A DNA stretch of 64,000 bases, from the NCBI RefSeq assembly GCF_001427105.1, contig NZ_LMGI01000001.1:620001-684000 (forward strand), given 5' to 3'. The position numbers and the translations under genes are program-made. The notes under the pieces are model-generated. The model saw nothing but the letters and a program-made list of their open reading frames with translations. It was not told the origin of the DNA and searched no databases. This document shows positions 51,502 through 64,000 of this stretch, piece by piece. Position 1 is the first letter of the stretch; every line of letters begins with the position of its first letter. The stretch comes from Sphingopyxis sp. Root154 (GTDB taxonomy: Bacteria > Pseudomonadota > Alphaproteobacteria > Sphingomonadales > Sphingomonadaceae).

Positions 51502-52719
51502 TCATTTCGCAGTCAGTGCCGCAATCTGGCCTTCATCGGATGCACGAAGGGCATCGAGATAATCGCTCCACCATTGGTGCATCGCGACGCGCTCATTCCA
51601 GTAGCGTCCGCGATTGTAGGTGCCGCGAACCGCATTGGCGTCGGCGTGCGCAAGCGACCGCTCGATCGCATCGGGGTGCCACTTGCCGCTTTCATTGAGC
51701 AGTGACGAGGCGGTCGTCCGAAGGCCGTGAGCGGTAACTTCTCCGGTCGAATATCCCATCCGCCGGAACGCCTGGTTTAGGGTGTTCTCGCTCATCGGCC
51801 GGCGCGATGTATGAAATGCCGGAAATACGAAGCCCTCGGGCCCCGTCAGTTCATGGAGCTGCTTGAGGTAGGCGATCACCTGACGCGACAAGGGTACGGC
51901 GTGGGGACGCCGCATCTTCATTCGCTCGGCCGGGATGCTCCATACGGCATTCTCGAAATCAATCTCGGGCCACAGCGCTTTGCGCATCTCACCCGGACGG
52001 GCCATCACATGGGGTGCGATCTGGCATCCGAGCCGCGTGATGGCGTTCCCGGTATAACCATCGATCGTTCGCAGGAACGCGCCGACGGCTTCCGGTTCAA
52101 GAAGTGCTGCGTGGTGCGTCACACGCGGCGCGATGAGCGCTCCGCGCAGGACCGCCGTGGGGTCGCTTTCACCCCGCCCTGTCGCGACCGCGTAGCGGAA
52201 CACTCTGCTGGCAAAGGACCGGGCACGGCGCGTCGTTTCATATTTACCCCGCGCTTCAATTTTCTTGAGCGCGGCAAGGACGTCGACCGGCTTGAGGTCA
52301 GCGACAGGCATTGCGGCGATAGGCTTCAATTGATCGAGGAGCCAGTTGGCCTTGACCGTGGTTGCATCCGCCCGGCCATCGGCAACCGATTTGTCGATAT
52401 ACTCCTTGGCGATGTCGCCGAAGGTGTTGGCGGCCTTGTACTGAGCGACAAGCTTATCGCGCTTTCGCTCCGCCAGCGGATCGATCCCGTCGCGAAGCTT
52501 TCGGCGCGCATCATCGCGAAGGCGCCTCGCCTCTGCCAAGCTCACTTCGGGATAAAGTCCAAGCGCGATGCGATTGTCCTTGCCCATGAAGCCATATTTG
52601 TATCGCCACAGCTTAGCGCCCGTCGGCCTGACCTCGATGTAGAGACCATTGGCATCGGCCCGCTTGTAGGGACGGCTCTCGGGTTTGAGCGAACGGATCT
52701 GGGTATCGGTAAGGGGCAT
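51502..52719 (-). CDS. P4-type tyrosine integrase
   Basis: A 405-residue site-specific recombinase that inserts genomic islands into tRNA genes. The N-terminal DUF4102-type arm-binding domain (PLTDTQIRSLKPESRPYKRA) is followed by a core-binding domain and a catalytic domain with R241 (ARPGEMR), H331-R334 (HGLR), H358 and nucleophile Y368 (GTYNRG). AGGAG precedes ATG 52719. It is located 227 bases from the 3' end of tRNA-Leu, the classic arrangement for an integrated island. Confidence 0.94.
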   Translation of the reverse strand: MPLTDTQIRSLKPESRPYKRADANGLYIEVRPTGAKLWRYKYGFMGKDNRIALGLYPEVSLAEARRLRDDARRKLRDGIDPLAERKRDKLVAQYKAANTFGDIAKEYIDKSVADGRADATTVKANWLLDQLKPIAAMPVADLKPVDVLAALKKIEARGKYETTRRARSFASRVFRYAVATGRGESDPTAVLRGALIAPRVTHHAALLEPEAVGAFLRTIDGYTGNAITRLGCQIAPHVMARPGEMRKALWPEIDFENAVWSIPAERMKMRRPHAVPLSRQVIAYLKQLHELTGPEGFVFPAFHTSRRPMSENTLNQAFRRMGYSTGEVTAHGLRTTASSLLNESGKWHPDAIERSLAHADANAVRGTYNRGRYWNERVAMHQWWSDYLDALRASDEGQIAALTAK

Positions 52720-52945
52720 TGGGGGGCGACTCCTGCAAACAGGCCTTGGCCAGAGCGGGAGGAGCGGGCTCAAAATCGACAAAAGGGGCCACCGAAATTT
52801 CCCGGGCCATCGTGCCCCGTTTCGGTGGCCCGTTTTTGGTGAGATCGAGTGAAACTTCCTCGGACGCCCAAAGACAAGACCAAGGATAAAATGGCAGATT
52901 TCTGCCGTTTTGTCGATGGTTCTGGGGCGTCGTGATAGGGGAAAA

Positions 52946-53032
52946 TGGTGCCCAGAAGAGGACTCGAACCTCCACGACCTTGCGATCGCCAGCACCTGAA
53001 GCTGGTGCGTCTACCAATTCCGCCATCTGGGC
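52946..53032 (-). tRNA. tRNA-Leu (anticodon CAG)
   Basis: 87 bases including CCA on the minus strand. Acceptor GCCCAGA, D arm with GGCGGAATTGGTAGACGC, anticodon stem CCAGC / GCTGG with loop TTCAGGT (anticodon CAG), a long variable arm, T arm GGTTCGAGTCC, and 3' CCA. The long variable arm confirms a leucine type. The adjacent integrase suggests its 3' end is an attachment site. Confidence 0.96.
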
Positions 53033-53232
53033 ACGGGGTAGGAGCGGGCGCTTAGCGGCGCGTATGTCGGCTTGTCAACCGCGTCGGACCAGCCAGAGTG
53101 CATTTTATCGCAAAGCTGCCGGTTTCGCGTCGGAATGCCGTCCTCGCCCCTTGCTCCCCTCCCCGCTTCGCGGCATGGGAAGGCCTTCGGCGCGCCCCGC
53201 GCCATCCAGAGAATCGATCACAGGCGGACGAC

Positions 53233-54171
53233 ATGCAGAAACTCGACGGGCAATTGATCACGGTATTGGGGGGCGGCGGCTTCCTCGGCCGCTATGTCGT
53301 GCAGCGCCTGCTCGCACGCGGTGCGCGCGTTCGCATCGCGCAGCGCGAACCCCGCGCCGCGACCTTCCTGAAGCCGCTCGGCGGGCTCGGCCAGACCCAG
53401 TTCGTCGCGGTCGATGTTCGCGACGCGGCGAGCGTCCTGCGCGCTGTGCAGGGCAGCGACGCCGTCATCAACCTCGTCGGCGCGTTCGGTGACATGCAGG
53501 CGGTGCAGGCCGACGGCGCGGGCCATGTCGCGACCGCAGCCAAGGCGGCGGGCGCCGGTGCGCTCGTTCATGTCTCGGCGATCGGCGCCGATCCCGCGAG
53601 CGCCTCGGCCTATGGCCGCAGCAAGGGCTATGGCGAAGCGGCGGTCCGCGCGGCCTTTGCCGACGCCGCGATCCTGCGCCCGTCGATCCTGTTCGGCCGC
53701 GAGGACCAGTTCATCAATCGCTTCGCCACGATGATGCGCATGGCGCCGGTGGTTCCGGTGATCGCCCCGAATGCGAAATTTCAGCCCGTCTATGTCGGCG
53801 ACGTCGCCGATGCGGTGGTCGCGGCGCTCGGCAGCGACGCTGCAGGCAAGACTTTCGAACTCGGCGGGCCGCAGGTGCTGACGATGGCCGAATTGCTTCG
53901 CTGGGTTGCCAATGCGACCGGCCGCTCGCCGCTGTTCGTCGACGTGCCCGACTTCGTCGCCTCGGCGCTCGCGAGCGGCTTCGGCTGGGCGCCCGGCGCG
54001 CCGATCACCAAGGATCAATGGCTGATGCTCCAGCGCGACAATGTCGTCGCCGACGGCGCCACGAGCCTCGCCCAGCTCGGCGTCACGCCGACCTCGCTCG
54101 CCTCGGTCGCCGAGGGCTGGCTCGTCCAATATCGCCGCCACGGCCGCTTCGCGCAGTTCGCCTCGCGATAA
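53233..54171 (+). CDS. NDUFA9-like NAD(P)-binding reductase (atypical SDR)
   Basis: A 312-residue extended/atypical short-chain dehydrogenase. The nucleotide motif is VLGGGGFLGRYVVQRLLARG; VINLVGAFGDMQAV, VHVSAIGADPASASAYGRSKG and ILRPSILFGREDQF match the complex I NDUFA9 subunit-like group found in alphaproteobacteria. Catalytic residues of SDRs are incomplete (YGRSK rather than YxxxK), so a structural or quinone-related role is possible. ATG 53233 is chosen on family start. Its stop overlaps uppP (TAATG). Confidence 0.87.
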   Translation: MQKLDGQLITVLGGGGFLGRYVVQRLLARGARVRIAQREPRAATFLKPLGGLGQTQFVAVDVRDAASVLRAVQGSDAVINLVGAFGDMQAVQADGAGHVATAAKAAGAGALVHVSAIGADPASASAYGRSKGYGEAAVRAAFADAAILRPSILFGREDQFINRFATMMRMAPVVPVIAPNAKFQPVYVGDVADAVVAALGSDAAGKTFELGGPQVLTMAELLRWVANATGRSPLFVDVPDFVASALASGFGWAPGAPITKDQWLMLQRDNVVADGATSLAQLGVTPTSLASVAEGWLVQYRRHGRFAQFASR

Positions 54172-54971
54172 TGAGTATCTGGCTGACCGCAATCATCCTC
54201 GGCATCGTCGAGGGTTTGACCGAGTTTTTGCCCGTCTCCTCGACGGGGCACCTTATCCTCGCGACCGAATTGCTCGGCTATGACGCCGCGCGCTGGGCGA
54301 TCTTCAACATCGCGATCCAGCCGGGCGCGATCCTCGCGATCGTCGTCCTGTACCGGAAACTCTTCTGGGAGATGTTCACCGGCTTCTTCCGCCGCGACCC
54401 GGTCGCGATCGCTTTCGTGCGCAACCTTCTTCTCGCTTTCTTCCCGGCGGTCATCCTCGGCCTCGCCTTCGGCGACTATATCGAGCTGCTGCTCGAGAAC
54501 GCCGTTGTCGTCGCCTGGGCACTGATCATCGGCGGCTTTGCCATCCTGCTCGTCGAGCGTTTCGCGAAGACGAAAGACGTCGGCGGCGTCGCGAATGTGT
54601 CGGCTCGGCAATCGATGCTCGTCGGGCTCGTCCAGTGCATCGCGATGATCCCGGGGGTCAGCCGCTCGGGCGCGACGATCCTCGGCGCGATGTCGTTCGG
54701 GGTCGACCGCAAGACCGCAGCCGAGTTCAGCTTCTTCCTCGCACTCCCGACGCTGACGGGCGCGACCGTGCTGCAGCTGTTCAAGCATCGCGATGCGATC
54801 ACGACGAACGATCTCAGCCTGATCGCGGTGGGCTCGCTCGTCTCTTTCGTCGTCGCGTGGGCGGTGATCAAGGCATTCCTCGCGGTCGTCACGCGATACG
54901 GCTTTGCGCCCTTCGCCTGGTATCGAATCATCGCGGGCGTCGCCGCGCTGATCTGGCTCGGCATGAGATAG
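54171..54971 (+). CDS. uppP: Undecaprenyl-diphosphatase UppP (BacA)
   Basis: A 266-residue polytopic membrane enzyme that removes a phosphate from undecaprenyl diphosphate to recycle the cell-wall lipid carrier. Both catalytic motifs are present: EGLTEFLPVSSTGHL (the E-rich motif) and PGVSRSGATI (motif PGxSRSxxT). Eight helices are predicted. It is coupled to the upstream reductase (start shares the base of the stop TAA). Confidence 0.95.
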   Translation: MSIWLTAIILGIVEGLTEFLPVSSTGHLILATELLGYDAARWAIFNIAIQPGAILAIVVLYRKLFWEMFTGFFRRDPVAIAFVRNLLLAFFPAVILGLAFGDYIELLLENAVVVAWALIIGGFAILLVERFAKTKDVGGVANVSARQSMLVGLVQCIAMIPGVSRSGATILGAMSFGVDRKTAAEFSFFLALPTLTGATVLQLFKHRDAITTNDLSLIAVGSLVSFVVAWAVIKAFLAVVTRYGFAPFAWYRIIAGVAALIWLGMR

Positions 54972-55021
54972 GTCCGAATCGGTATCAATTGACGAAAGAT
55001 AATTGCGCGGACACGTTTTGA

Positions 55022-55033
55022 GGTAAATTTACC
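55022..55033. promoter_or_regulatory. Perfect 12-base palindrome upstream of gltD
   Basis: GGTAAATTTACC, in an AT-rich stretch between uppP and gltD, 97 bases before the gltD start. It could bind a dimeric nitrogen regulator, but none can be named from sequence alone. Confidence 0.45.
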
Positions 55034-55129
55034 CTTATTTTAGGTTAGCAATGCTGTCCTAACTCGCAATTTGGTCGTGACAGCCTAATTTCGACCATGC
55101 AATTCGCCTCTCAACGAAGGGGATATTGC

Positions 55130-56572
55130 ATGGCTTCCGATCGCATGCTCCAGTTTGTGGAGCGTGAACAATCCTATCCGGACAAGCGCTCCGCCGAAGA
55201 ACGCGCGCGCGACTTTCGCGAGATCGCCGAGCGCTACGCGGCGCCCGACGCCGACGCACAGGCGGCGCGCTGTTCACAGTGCGGCGTGCCCTATTGCTCG
55301 GTGCATTGCCCGCTCCACAATCATATTCCCGACTGGCTGCGCCTGACCGCCGAGGGCCGCCTGCGGGAAGCCTATGAGCTCAGCAACGCGACCTCGACGA
55401 TGCCCGAGATCTGCGGCCGCATCTGTCCGCAGGATCGCCTGTGCGAAGGCAATTGCGTCATCGAATTTTCGGGCCATGGCGCGGTGACGATCGGCAGCGT
55501 CGAGAAATATATCACCGACACCGCCTGGGCCGAGGGCTGGGTCGAGCCGCTGCACGCGGGCGCCGCGACTGGCCAGTCGGTCGGCGTCATCGGCGCCGGG
55601 CCCGCGGGCCTGACGGCCGCCGAATATCTGCGCGCCGCGGGGCACGAGGTCCATGTCTATGACCGCCACGACCGCGCCGGCGGGCTGCTGACTTATGGCA
55701 TCCCCGGCTTCAAGCTGGAGAAGGATGTGGTGATGCGACGTATCGACCGGCTGGTCGCGGGCGGCATCCACTTCCATCTCGGCTTCGCGGTCGGCGAAGA
55801 TGCGACACTCGACGCACTCCGGCAGAAGCATGACGCGATCCTGATCGCAACGGGCGTGTACAAGGCGCGCGAGATCAATGTCCCCGGCAATGGTGCAGAC
55901 GGCGTGATCGCGGCGCTCGACTATTTGATCGCATCGAACCGCAAGAGCTTCGGCGACGATGTTCCCGCGTTCGACGACGGCCGCCTCGATGCCAAGGGCA
56001 AGCATGTCGTTGTGATCGGCGGCGGCGACACCGCGATGGACTGCGTCCGCACCGCGGTGCGGCAGGGCGCGAAGTCGGTGAAATGCCTCTACCGCCGCGA
56101 CCGCGAGAATATGCCCGGATCGCAGCGTGAGGTCGCGAACGCAGAAGAGGAAGGCGTCGAATTCGTCTGGCTCTCCGCCCCCGAAAGCTTCACCGCCGAC
56201 AAGCGTGTAAAAGAGGTCGCGGTCGCGGGCATGCGCCTCGGCGCGCCCGACGCGAGCGGTCGCCGCAGCCCCGAGGCCGATCCCGGCCGCAAGTTCGATG
56301 TGCCCGCCGACATGGTGATCAAGGCATTGGGCTTCGATCCCGAGGAACTGCCGCACCTGTTTGGCTCACCCGACCTTTCGGTCACGCGCTGGGGCACTTT
56401 GCGCGTCGATCACCAGACGATGATGACCAGCCTGCCCGGCGTTTTTGCCGCCGGCGACATCGTTCGCGGTGCCAGCCTGGTCGTCTGGGGCATCCGCGAT
56501 GGGCGCGATGTCAGCGACCAGATGGCAAAGTGGTTGAAAGCGAAGGCGAAAAGCGAAAAGAAGGCGGCATGA
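55130..56572 (+). CDS. gltD: Glutamate synthase small subunit GltD
   Basis: A 480-residue FAD and iron-sulfur flavoprotein that passes NADPH electrons to GltB. The N-terminal cysteine clusters are RCSQCGVPYCSVHCPLHN and CGRICPQDRLCEGNCV; the FAD fold starts GVIGAGPAGLTAAEYL and the NADPH fold VVVIGGGDTAMDC. ATG 55130 follows AAGGGG; the earlier ATG at 55097 has no family sequence. It is first in the nitrogen assimilation operon gltD-DUF2059-gltB. Confidence 0.96.
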   Translation: MASDRMLQFVEREQSYPDKRSAEERARDFREIAERYAAPDADAQAARCSQCGVPYCSVHCPLHNHIPDWLRLTAEGRLREAYELSNATSTMPEICGRICPQDRLCEGNCVIEFSGHGAVTIGSVEKYITDTAWAEGWVEPLHAGAATGQSVGVIGAGPAGLTAAEYLRAAGHEVHVYDRHDRAGGLLTYGIPGFKLEKDVVMRRIDRLVAGGIHFHLGFAVGEDATLDALRQKHDAILIATGVYKAREINVPGNGADGVIAALDYLIASNRKSFGDDVPAFDDGRLDAKGKHVVVIGGGDTAMDCVRTAVRQGAKSVKCLYRRDRENMPGSQREVANAEEEGVEFVWLSAPESFTADKRVKEVAVAGMRLGAPDASGRRSPEADPGRKFDVPADMVIKALGFDPEELPHLFGSPDLSVTRWGTLRVDHQTMMTSLPGVFAAGDIVRGASLVVWGIRDGRDVSDQMAKWLKAKAKSEKKAA

Positions 56573-56592
56573 CCAACAGGGAAGGAATTTTC

Positions 56593-57780
56593 ATGACGCC
56601 GACGTTCAAATCGATCCTGCTCGCCGGTGCGATCGCGATCGCGCCTGCACACGCTTTTGCCGCGCCGAAGGAAGCCCCGGTGGCCGAAGTGGTTACCGTT
56701 CCCTCGCCGCCGCAGGTCGAGGATGAGGCATCGAGCGAGTATGACAGCAAGGCCGCTGCCGAAGAGGCAAAGGCGAAGATGCAGAAGGAAATGGACGAGG
56801 CGATCGCGCTCGTCGAAAAAATGTTCGACACCAGCAGCCTGCCGCCGATCGAACCCGCCCGCCTGACGCTCGCGCAAAAGACGATGGGTGCGCTGATCCC
56901 CGCCGGCAGCCTGGAGAAGATGATCGACAATCTCTATGGCAAGATGTTCAAGACGATCATGGGCGAGTTCGGCGGCCAGTCCGACCTGATGCTCTCGATC
57001 CAGACCGGCGTCGAAAGCGAACAGATCGCCAAGCTCGACGAAGCGACCAAGGGCAAGGTCGCCGATATGTTCGACCCGCATCGCAAGGAGCGCGAAGACC
57101 AGATTACCAAGGTGATCAAGCCGCTGATCAGCGAAGTGCTGGGCGACATGGAGCCGCCGATGCGCGAAGGAATGTCCAAAGCCTATGCGCGCAAGTTCAC
57201 CGCGGCGCAACTCACCGACCTCAACGGCTTTCTCGCGACCCCGACCGGCACGCTCTACGCCAATGAATGGATGGCGCTGCAGGCTGATCCCGAGGTGATG
57301 GTCGCGGTGATCAGGGCGGTGCCGCCGCTGATCACCAAATTCATCGACCGCGCACCCGAGCTCGAGAAGGATTTCAAGGACCTGCCGAAGGAAAAGCAGC
57401 TTTCGGACTTTGACGACAAGGAACTCGGCAAGCTTGCCAAGCTGATGAAGGTCGATGTGAAGGTGCTGAAGGAACAGCGCGACATGTGGAAGACCGACAG
57501 CGTCGAAGCGACCGACGCTGTCGCGGTCGAGGCGGCCGACGATTATGCCGTCGACGCGGCCGCCGATGCAGCAGTGGCCGCGGAGGCTGCGGCCGACGCT
57601 GCCGTTGCAGTCGATGCGGTCGCCGACCCCGCCTATGACCGCAGCAACTGGTCGGCCGCCGATCTCAAGCGCGTCGAAGATCTCGAGACCGCGTACGAAA
57701 ATGCATCGCTCGCTGCGCAGCAGGCCGCCGAGGAAGCGGCGGCCAATGCAAGCAAGCGCTCGAAGCTGCCCAACAAATAG
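56593..57780 (+). CDS. DUF2059-domain exported protein with Ala-rich tail
   Basis: A 395-residue protein with a signal peptide (MTPTFKSILLAGAIAIAPAH) and a central DUF2059-like region (YARKFTAAQLTDLNGFLATPT). A charged helical region follows and a long Ala/Val/Asp low-complexity tail (about 305-345, DAAADAAVAAEAAADAAVAV) precedes a final coiled coil. Function unknown. ATG 56593 has AAGGA eight bases upstream; ATG 56569, overlapping the gltD stop, would place the signal after eight extra residues. Its place between gltD and gltB is unusual. Confidence 0.8.
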   Translation: MTPTFKSILLAGAIAIAPAHAFAAPKEAPVAEVVTVPSPPQVEDEASSEYDSKAAAEEAKAKMQKEMDEAIALVEKMFDTSSLPPIEPARLTLAQKTMGALIPAGSLEKMIDNLYGKMFKTIMGEFGGQSDLMLSIQTGVESEQIAKLDEATKGKVADMFDPHRKEREDQITKVIKPLISEVLGDMEPPMREGMSKAYARKFTAAQLTDLNGFLATPTGTLYANEWMALQADPEVMVAVIRAVPPLITKFIDRAPELEKDFKDLPKEKQLSDFDDKELGKLAKLMKVDVKVLKEQRDMWKTDSVEATDAVAVEAADDYAVDAAADAAVAAEAAADAAVAVDAVADPAYDRSNWSAADLKRVEDLETAYENASLAAQQAAEEAAANASKRSKLPNK

Positions 57781-57803
57781 GCATCCAGCCTGTCAGGACG
57801 AAG

Positions 57804-62336
<4,533 letters not shown>

Positions 62337-62341
62337 GTTGA

Positions 62342-62370
62342 TCCTCCCTGTGGCAAAGCCATGGGGAGGA
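62342..62370. repeat. Hairpin element after gltB
   Basis: TCCTCCC / GGGAGGA stem with inner TGGC / GCCA and loop AAA. Similar hairpins are common between genes in sphingomonads and may be repetitive elements that also end transcripts. It starts six bases past the gltB stop. No T tract follows directly. Confidence 0.55.
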
Positions 62371-62491
62371 CCGTTTATCGCGCTAGTGTCGCGGCTTATC
62401 GCAAGTCTCAAACGCGTTCACCGCAGCGAAAGCGTCACTTTCCTATAAACGCCGCTTTGCTGAACCTGACGTCCTTTGAAAGGATGGAGCC

Positions 62492-62917
62492 ATGACCCGT
62501 TTTGCGTTGATCGCCCTCCCCCTGCTCGCGCTCGCAGCGCCGCTTCCGGCTGCCGCCCATGAAATGCAGGGCGCCGTCGAAACGCTCAACGACCCCGTAG
62601 CGCAGGACCGGATGGCCGACACCGTCACCGCGATGGTCGCGGCGCTGATGCAGATGCAGGTCGGCCCGCTTGCGAAGGCCGTGGCGCAGATCGATCCCGA
62701 ATCCGACGCCGCTTATATCCCGCCCGACGCCACGCTCGGCGATATGACCGGCCGCGATCCCGAATATGCCGAGCGCATGGGCGCCGACGTCCGCGCGGGT
62801 ACCCGCATGGCAGGCCATGCCGCCTCGGCGCTCGCAGCTTATGCGCCGGTGTTCAAGGACATGGCGCGCGACTTTGCGGCGCAGTGGGAACGCGAGCGCG
62901 AAGCCTCGCGCCGCTGA
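62492..62917 (+). CDS. Small exported protein of unknown function
   Basis: A 141-residue protein with a clear signal peptide ending in AAAHEMQ. The mature part is alpha-helical (AQDRMADTVTAMVAALMQMQ) with YIPPDATLGDMTGRD in the middle and a charged end. No family recognised. AAAGGATGGAGCC precedes ATG 62492. It stands alone between gltB and the glutathione transferase. Confidence 0.75.
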   Translation: MTRFALIALPLLALAAPLPAAAHEMQGAVETLNDPVAQDRMADTVTAMVAALMQMQVGPLAKAVAQIDPESDAAYIPPDATLGDMTGRDPEYAERMGADVRAGTRMAGHAASALAAYAPVFKDMARDFAAQWEREREASRR

Positions 62918-62994
62918 CGCTTAATCCACAATCGCTGTGCCGGCGCGCGCCATAGGCGTTGCGCGCGGCGCCCCGCTGCCGCTATGCCGGATGC

Positions 62995-63666
62995 ATGTGG
63001 CAACTCTATCAATTCCCGCTCTGTCCCTTTTCGCGCAAGGTCCGCCTTTTGCTGGGCGAAAAGGGCGTCGGTTATGAATTGGTGCGCGAATCGCCGTGGG
63101 AGCGCCGCGACGAGTTTATCGATCTGAACCCGGCGGGGCGCACCCCCGTCATGGTCGATCAGGCGCGCGGTCAGGTGCTGATGGACAGCAATGCGATCGC
63201 CGAATATTTCGAGGAGACCGTCGAAGGCAAGGCGATGATCAACGGCACCGCGGCGAACCGCGCCGAGATCCGCCGCCTGACGTCATGGTTCGATCACGAC
63301 TTCTATTATGAAGTCACGGGCCCCTTGCTGTTCGAACGGATGCAAAAACGCATCGTCCACCGCCAGCCGCCCGACGGCGGCGCGCTGCGCGAGGCGATGA
63401 AGGCGGCGAACAACCATCTCGACTATGTCGATTACCTCATCGACCACCGCACCTGGCTCGCCGGCGCGACGATGAGCCTCGCCGACCTGACGGCGGCGGC
63501 GCATATCTCGGTCGCCGACTATCTCGGAGGCATCGACTGGACGGGGCACGAACAGACGAAGGGCTGGTATTCGGGGCTGAAATCACGCCCGAGCTTCCGC
63601 CCGCTGCTGGCGGAGCGAATGGAGATCGTGTCGCCGCCAAAATACTACGAGGATGTGGATTTCTAA
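62995..63666 (+). CDS. Glutathione S-transferase family protein
   Basis: A 223-residue transferase. The thioredoxin-like N-domain starts WQLYQFPLCPFSRKVRLLL, with the C-P-F-S motif in the place of the catalytic residue, NPAGRTPVMV (cis-proline) and DSNAIAEYFEE. The C-terminal helical domain ends YYEDVDF and includes SLADLTAAAHISV. Substrate unknown; the CPFS motif resembles Beta or Omega-like classes that use a cysteine. ATG 62995 is chosen since it opens the fold directly. Confidence 0.9.
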   Translation: MWQLYQFPLCPFSRKVRLLLGEKGVGYELVRESPWERRDEFIDLNPAGRTPVMVDQARGQVLMDSNAIAEYFEETVEGKAMINGTAANRAEIRRLTSWFDHDFYYEVTGPLLFERMQKRIVHRQPPDGGALREAMKAANNHLDYVDYLIDHRTWLAGATMSLADLTAAAHISVADYLGGIDWTGHEQTKGWYSGLKSRPSFRPLLAERMEIVSPPKYYEDVDF

Positions 63667-63674
63667 ACGCCGCC

Positions 63675-63752
63675 ATTGCGAGGAGCCGAAGGCGACGCGG
63701 CAATCCAGAGTAGGTCGTAAACCGTCCTGGATTGCTTCGCTTTGCTCGCAAT
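63675..63752. repeat. REP-like inverted repeat between convergent genes
   Basis: Arms ATTGCGAGGAGCCGAAGGCG (continuing to CAATCCAG at 63708) and CTGGATTGCTTCGCTTTGCT (63727, continuing to CGCAAT at 63752) face each other. The arms pair as a long imperfect hairpin. This sequence type (cattgcgag...caatccag) is widespread between genes in many alphaproteobacteria. Confidence 0.7.
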
Positions 63753-63766
63753 TACGAGTTGGCTGC

Positions 63767-64000
63767 TCAACAGCTCTTGTATTTCCAGTTCCGATCCTTG
63801 CCCTCGGCCACCTGCGCTACGATCATTTCGATGCGTTTGGCGCGCGTTTCTTCGCGCTTCGCCTCGAGCACCCATTCGATATAGTCGCGCCGCTTGCCGG
63901 GCGAGAAGGCGTCCCAATGGCCTTGCGCCGCGGTATTGGCCTTCAGCGCCGTGCCGAGGTCGGCCGGCAGATCGAGCGCCACCTTGGGCTTCGGCGCCGG
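63767..64000 (-). CDS. YdeI/OmpD-associated-like protein (5' end cut by window edge)
   Basis: The frame is open to the window end. The visible 77 residues, reading KPKVALDLPADLGTALKANT, SPGKRRDYIEWVLEAKREET and RAKRIEMIVAQVAEGKDRNW, match the C-terminal part of the YdeI/OmpD-associated family (bacteriocin-protection type), whose function is unknown. The true start lies off the window. Confidence 0.82.
   Translation of the reverse strand, partial: PAPKPKVALDLPADLGTALKANTAAQGHWDAFSPGKRRDYIEWVLEAKREETRAKRIEMIVAQVAEGKDRNWKYKSC

Overview
The window reads as a high-GC alphaproteobacterial chromosome, most likely from the order Sphingomonadales and Sphingopyxis-like. This rests on the gene families present (cbb3 oxidase, FnrL, heme-PAS FixL with FixJ), a probable CtrA box, and a core block of uppP and gltD/gltB beside a tRNA-Leu. 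The species is an inference; no 16S gene is present.

Region 1 (1 to about 38.8 kb) is an oxygen and redox response region. It opens with the cbb3 oxidase operon ccoN-O-Q-P-G (ccoG cut by the window edge). Then come OmpW, two FnrL-type regulators, two tandem-domain universal stress proteins, Hsp20, an L,D-transpeptidase, DksA/TraR and YdcH small proteins, a FixL/FixJ pair with a stand-alone LuxR-type HTH protein, two zinc alcohol dehydrogenases, a beta-CASP nuclease, a VIT-type transporter, a flavin monooxygenase, SulP, an acetyl-CoA hydrolase/CoA-transferase, cytochrome b561, a c-type cytochrome lipoprotein, an alternative oxidase, a truncated globin and two related acetyltransferases. Four near-perfect FNR boxes lie 45 to 95 bases before ccoN, a usp gene, the monooxygenase gene and the b561 gene. 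Two further recurring intergenic motifs may be FixJ-type sites. The gene content resembles a low-oxygen dormancy regulon, and several genes are broken (NRAMP, DUF1971, two BON relics).

Region 2 (about 38.8 to 53 kb) is accessory. It holds a long gene-poor stretch with an orphan terminator and a CtrA-like box, envelope and exported proteins of unknown role, an amidohydrolase, a GFA-family protein, a DUF1275 protein, a type I secretion ABC/HlyD pair without an outer-membrane partner, a large HTH-plus-tyrosine-recombinase protein, tRNA-Thr(CGT), a RES-Xre toxin-antitoxin pair with a palindromic operator, and a P4-type integrase next to tRNA-Leu(CAG).

Region 3 (53 to 64 kb) is core: an NDUFA9-like reductase, uppP, gltD, a DUF2059 exported protein, gltB, a small exported protein, a glutathione S-transferase and a partial YdeI-like protein, with REP-like inverted repeats between genes.

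How they may fit together (inference): FixL senses oxygen through heme and signals to FixJ, while FnrL proteins sense it through an iron-sulfur cluster. Together they would switch respiration to cbb3, alternative oxidase and b561, and induce stress protection, envelope remodelling and fermentative dehydrogenases.
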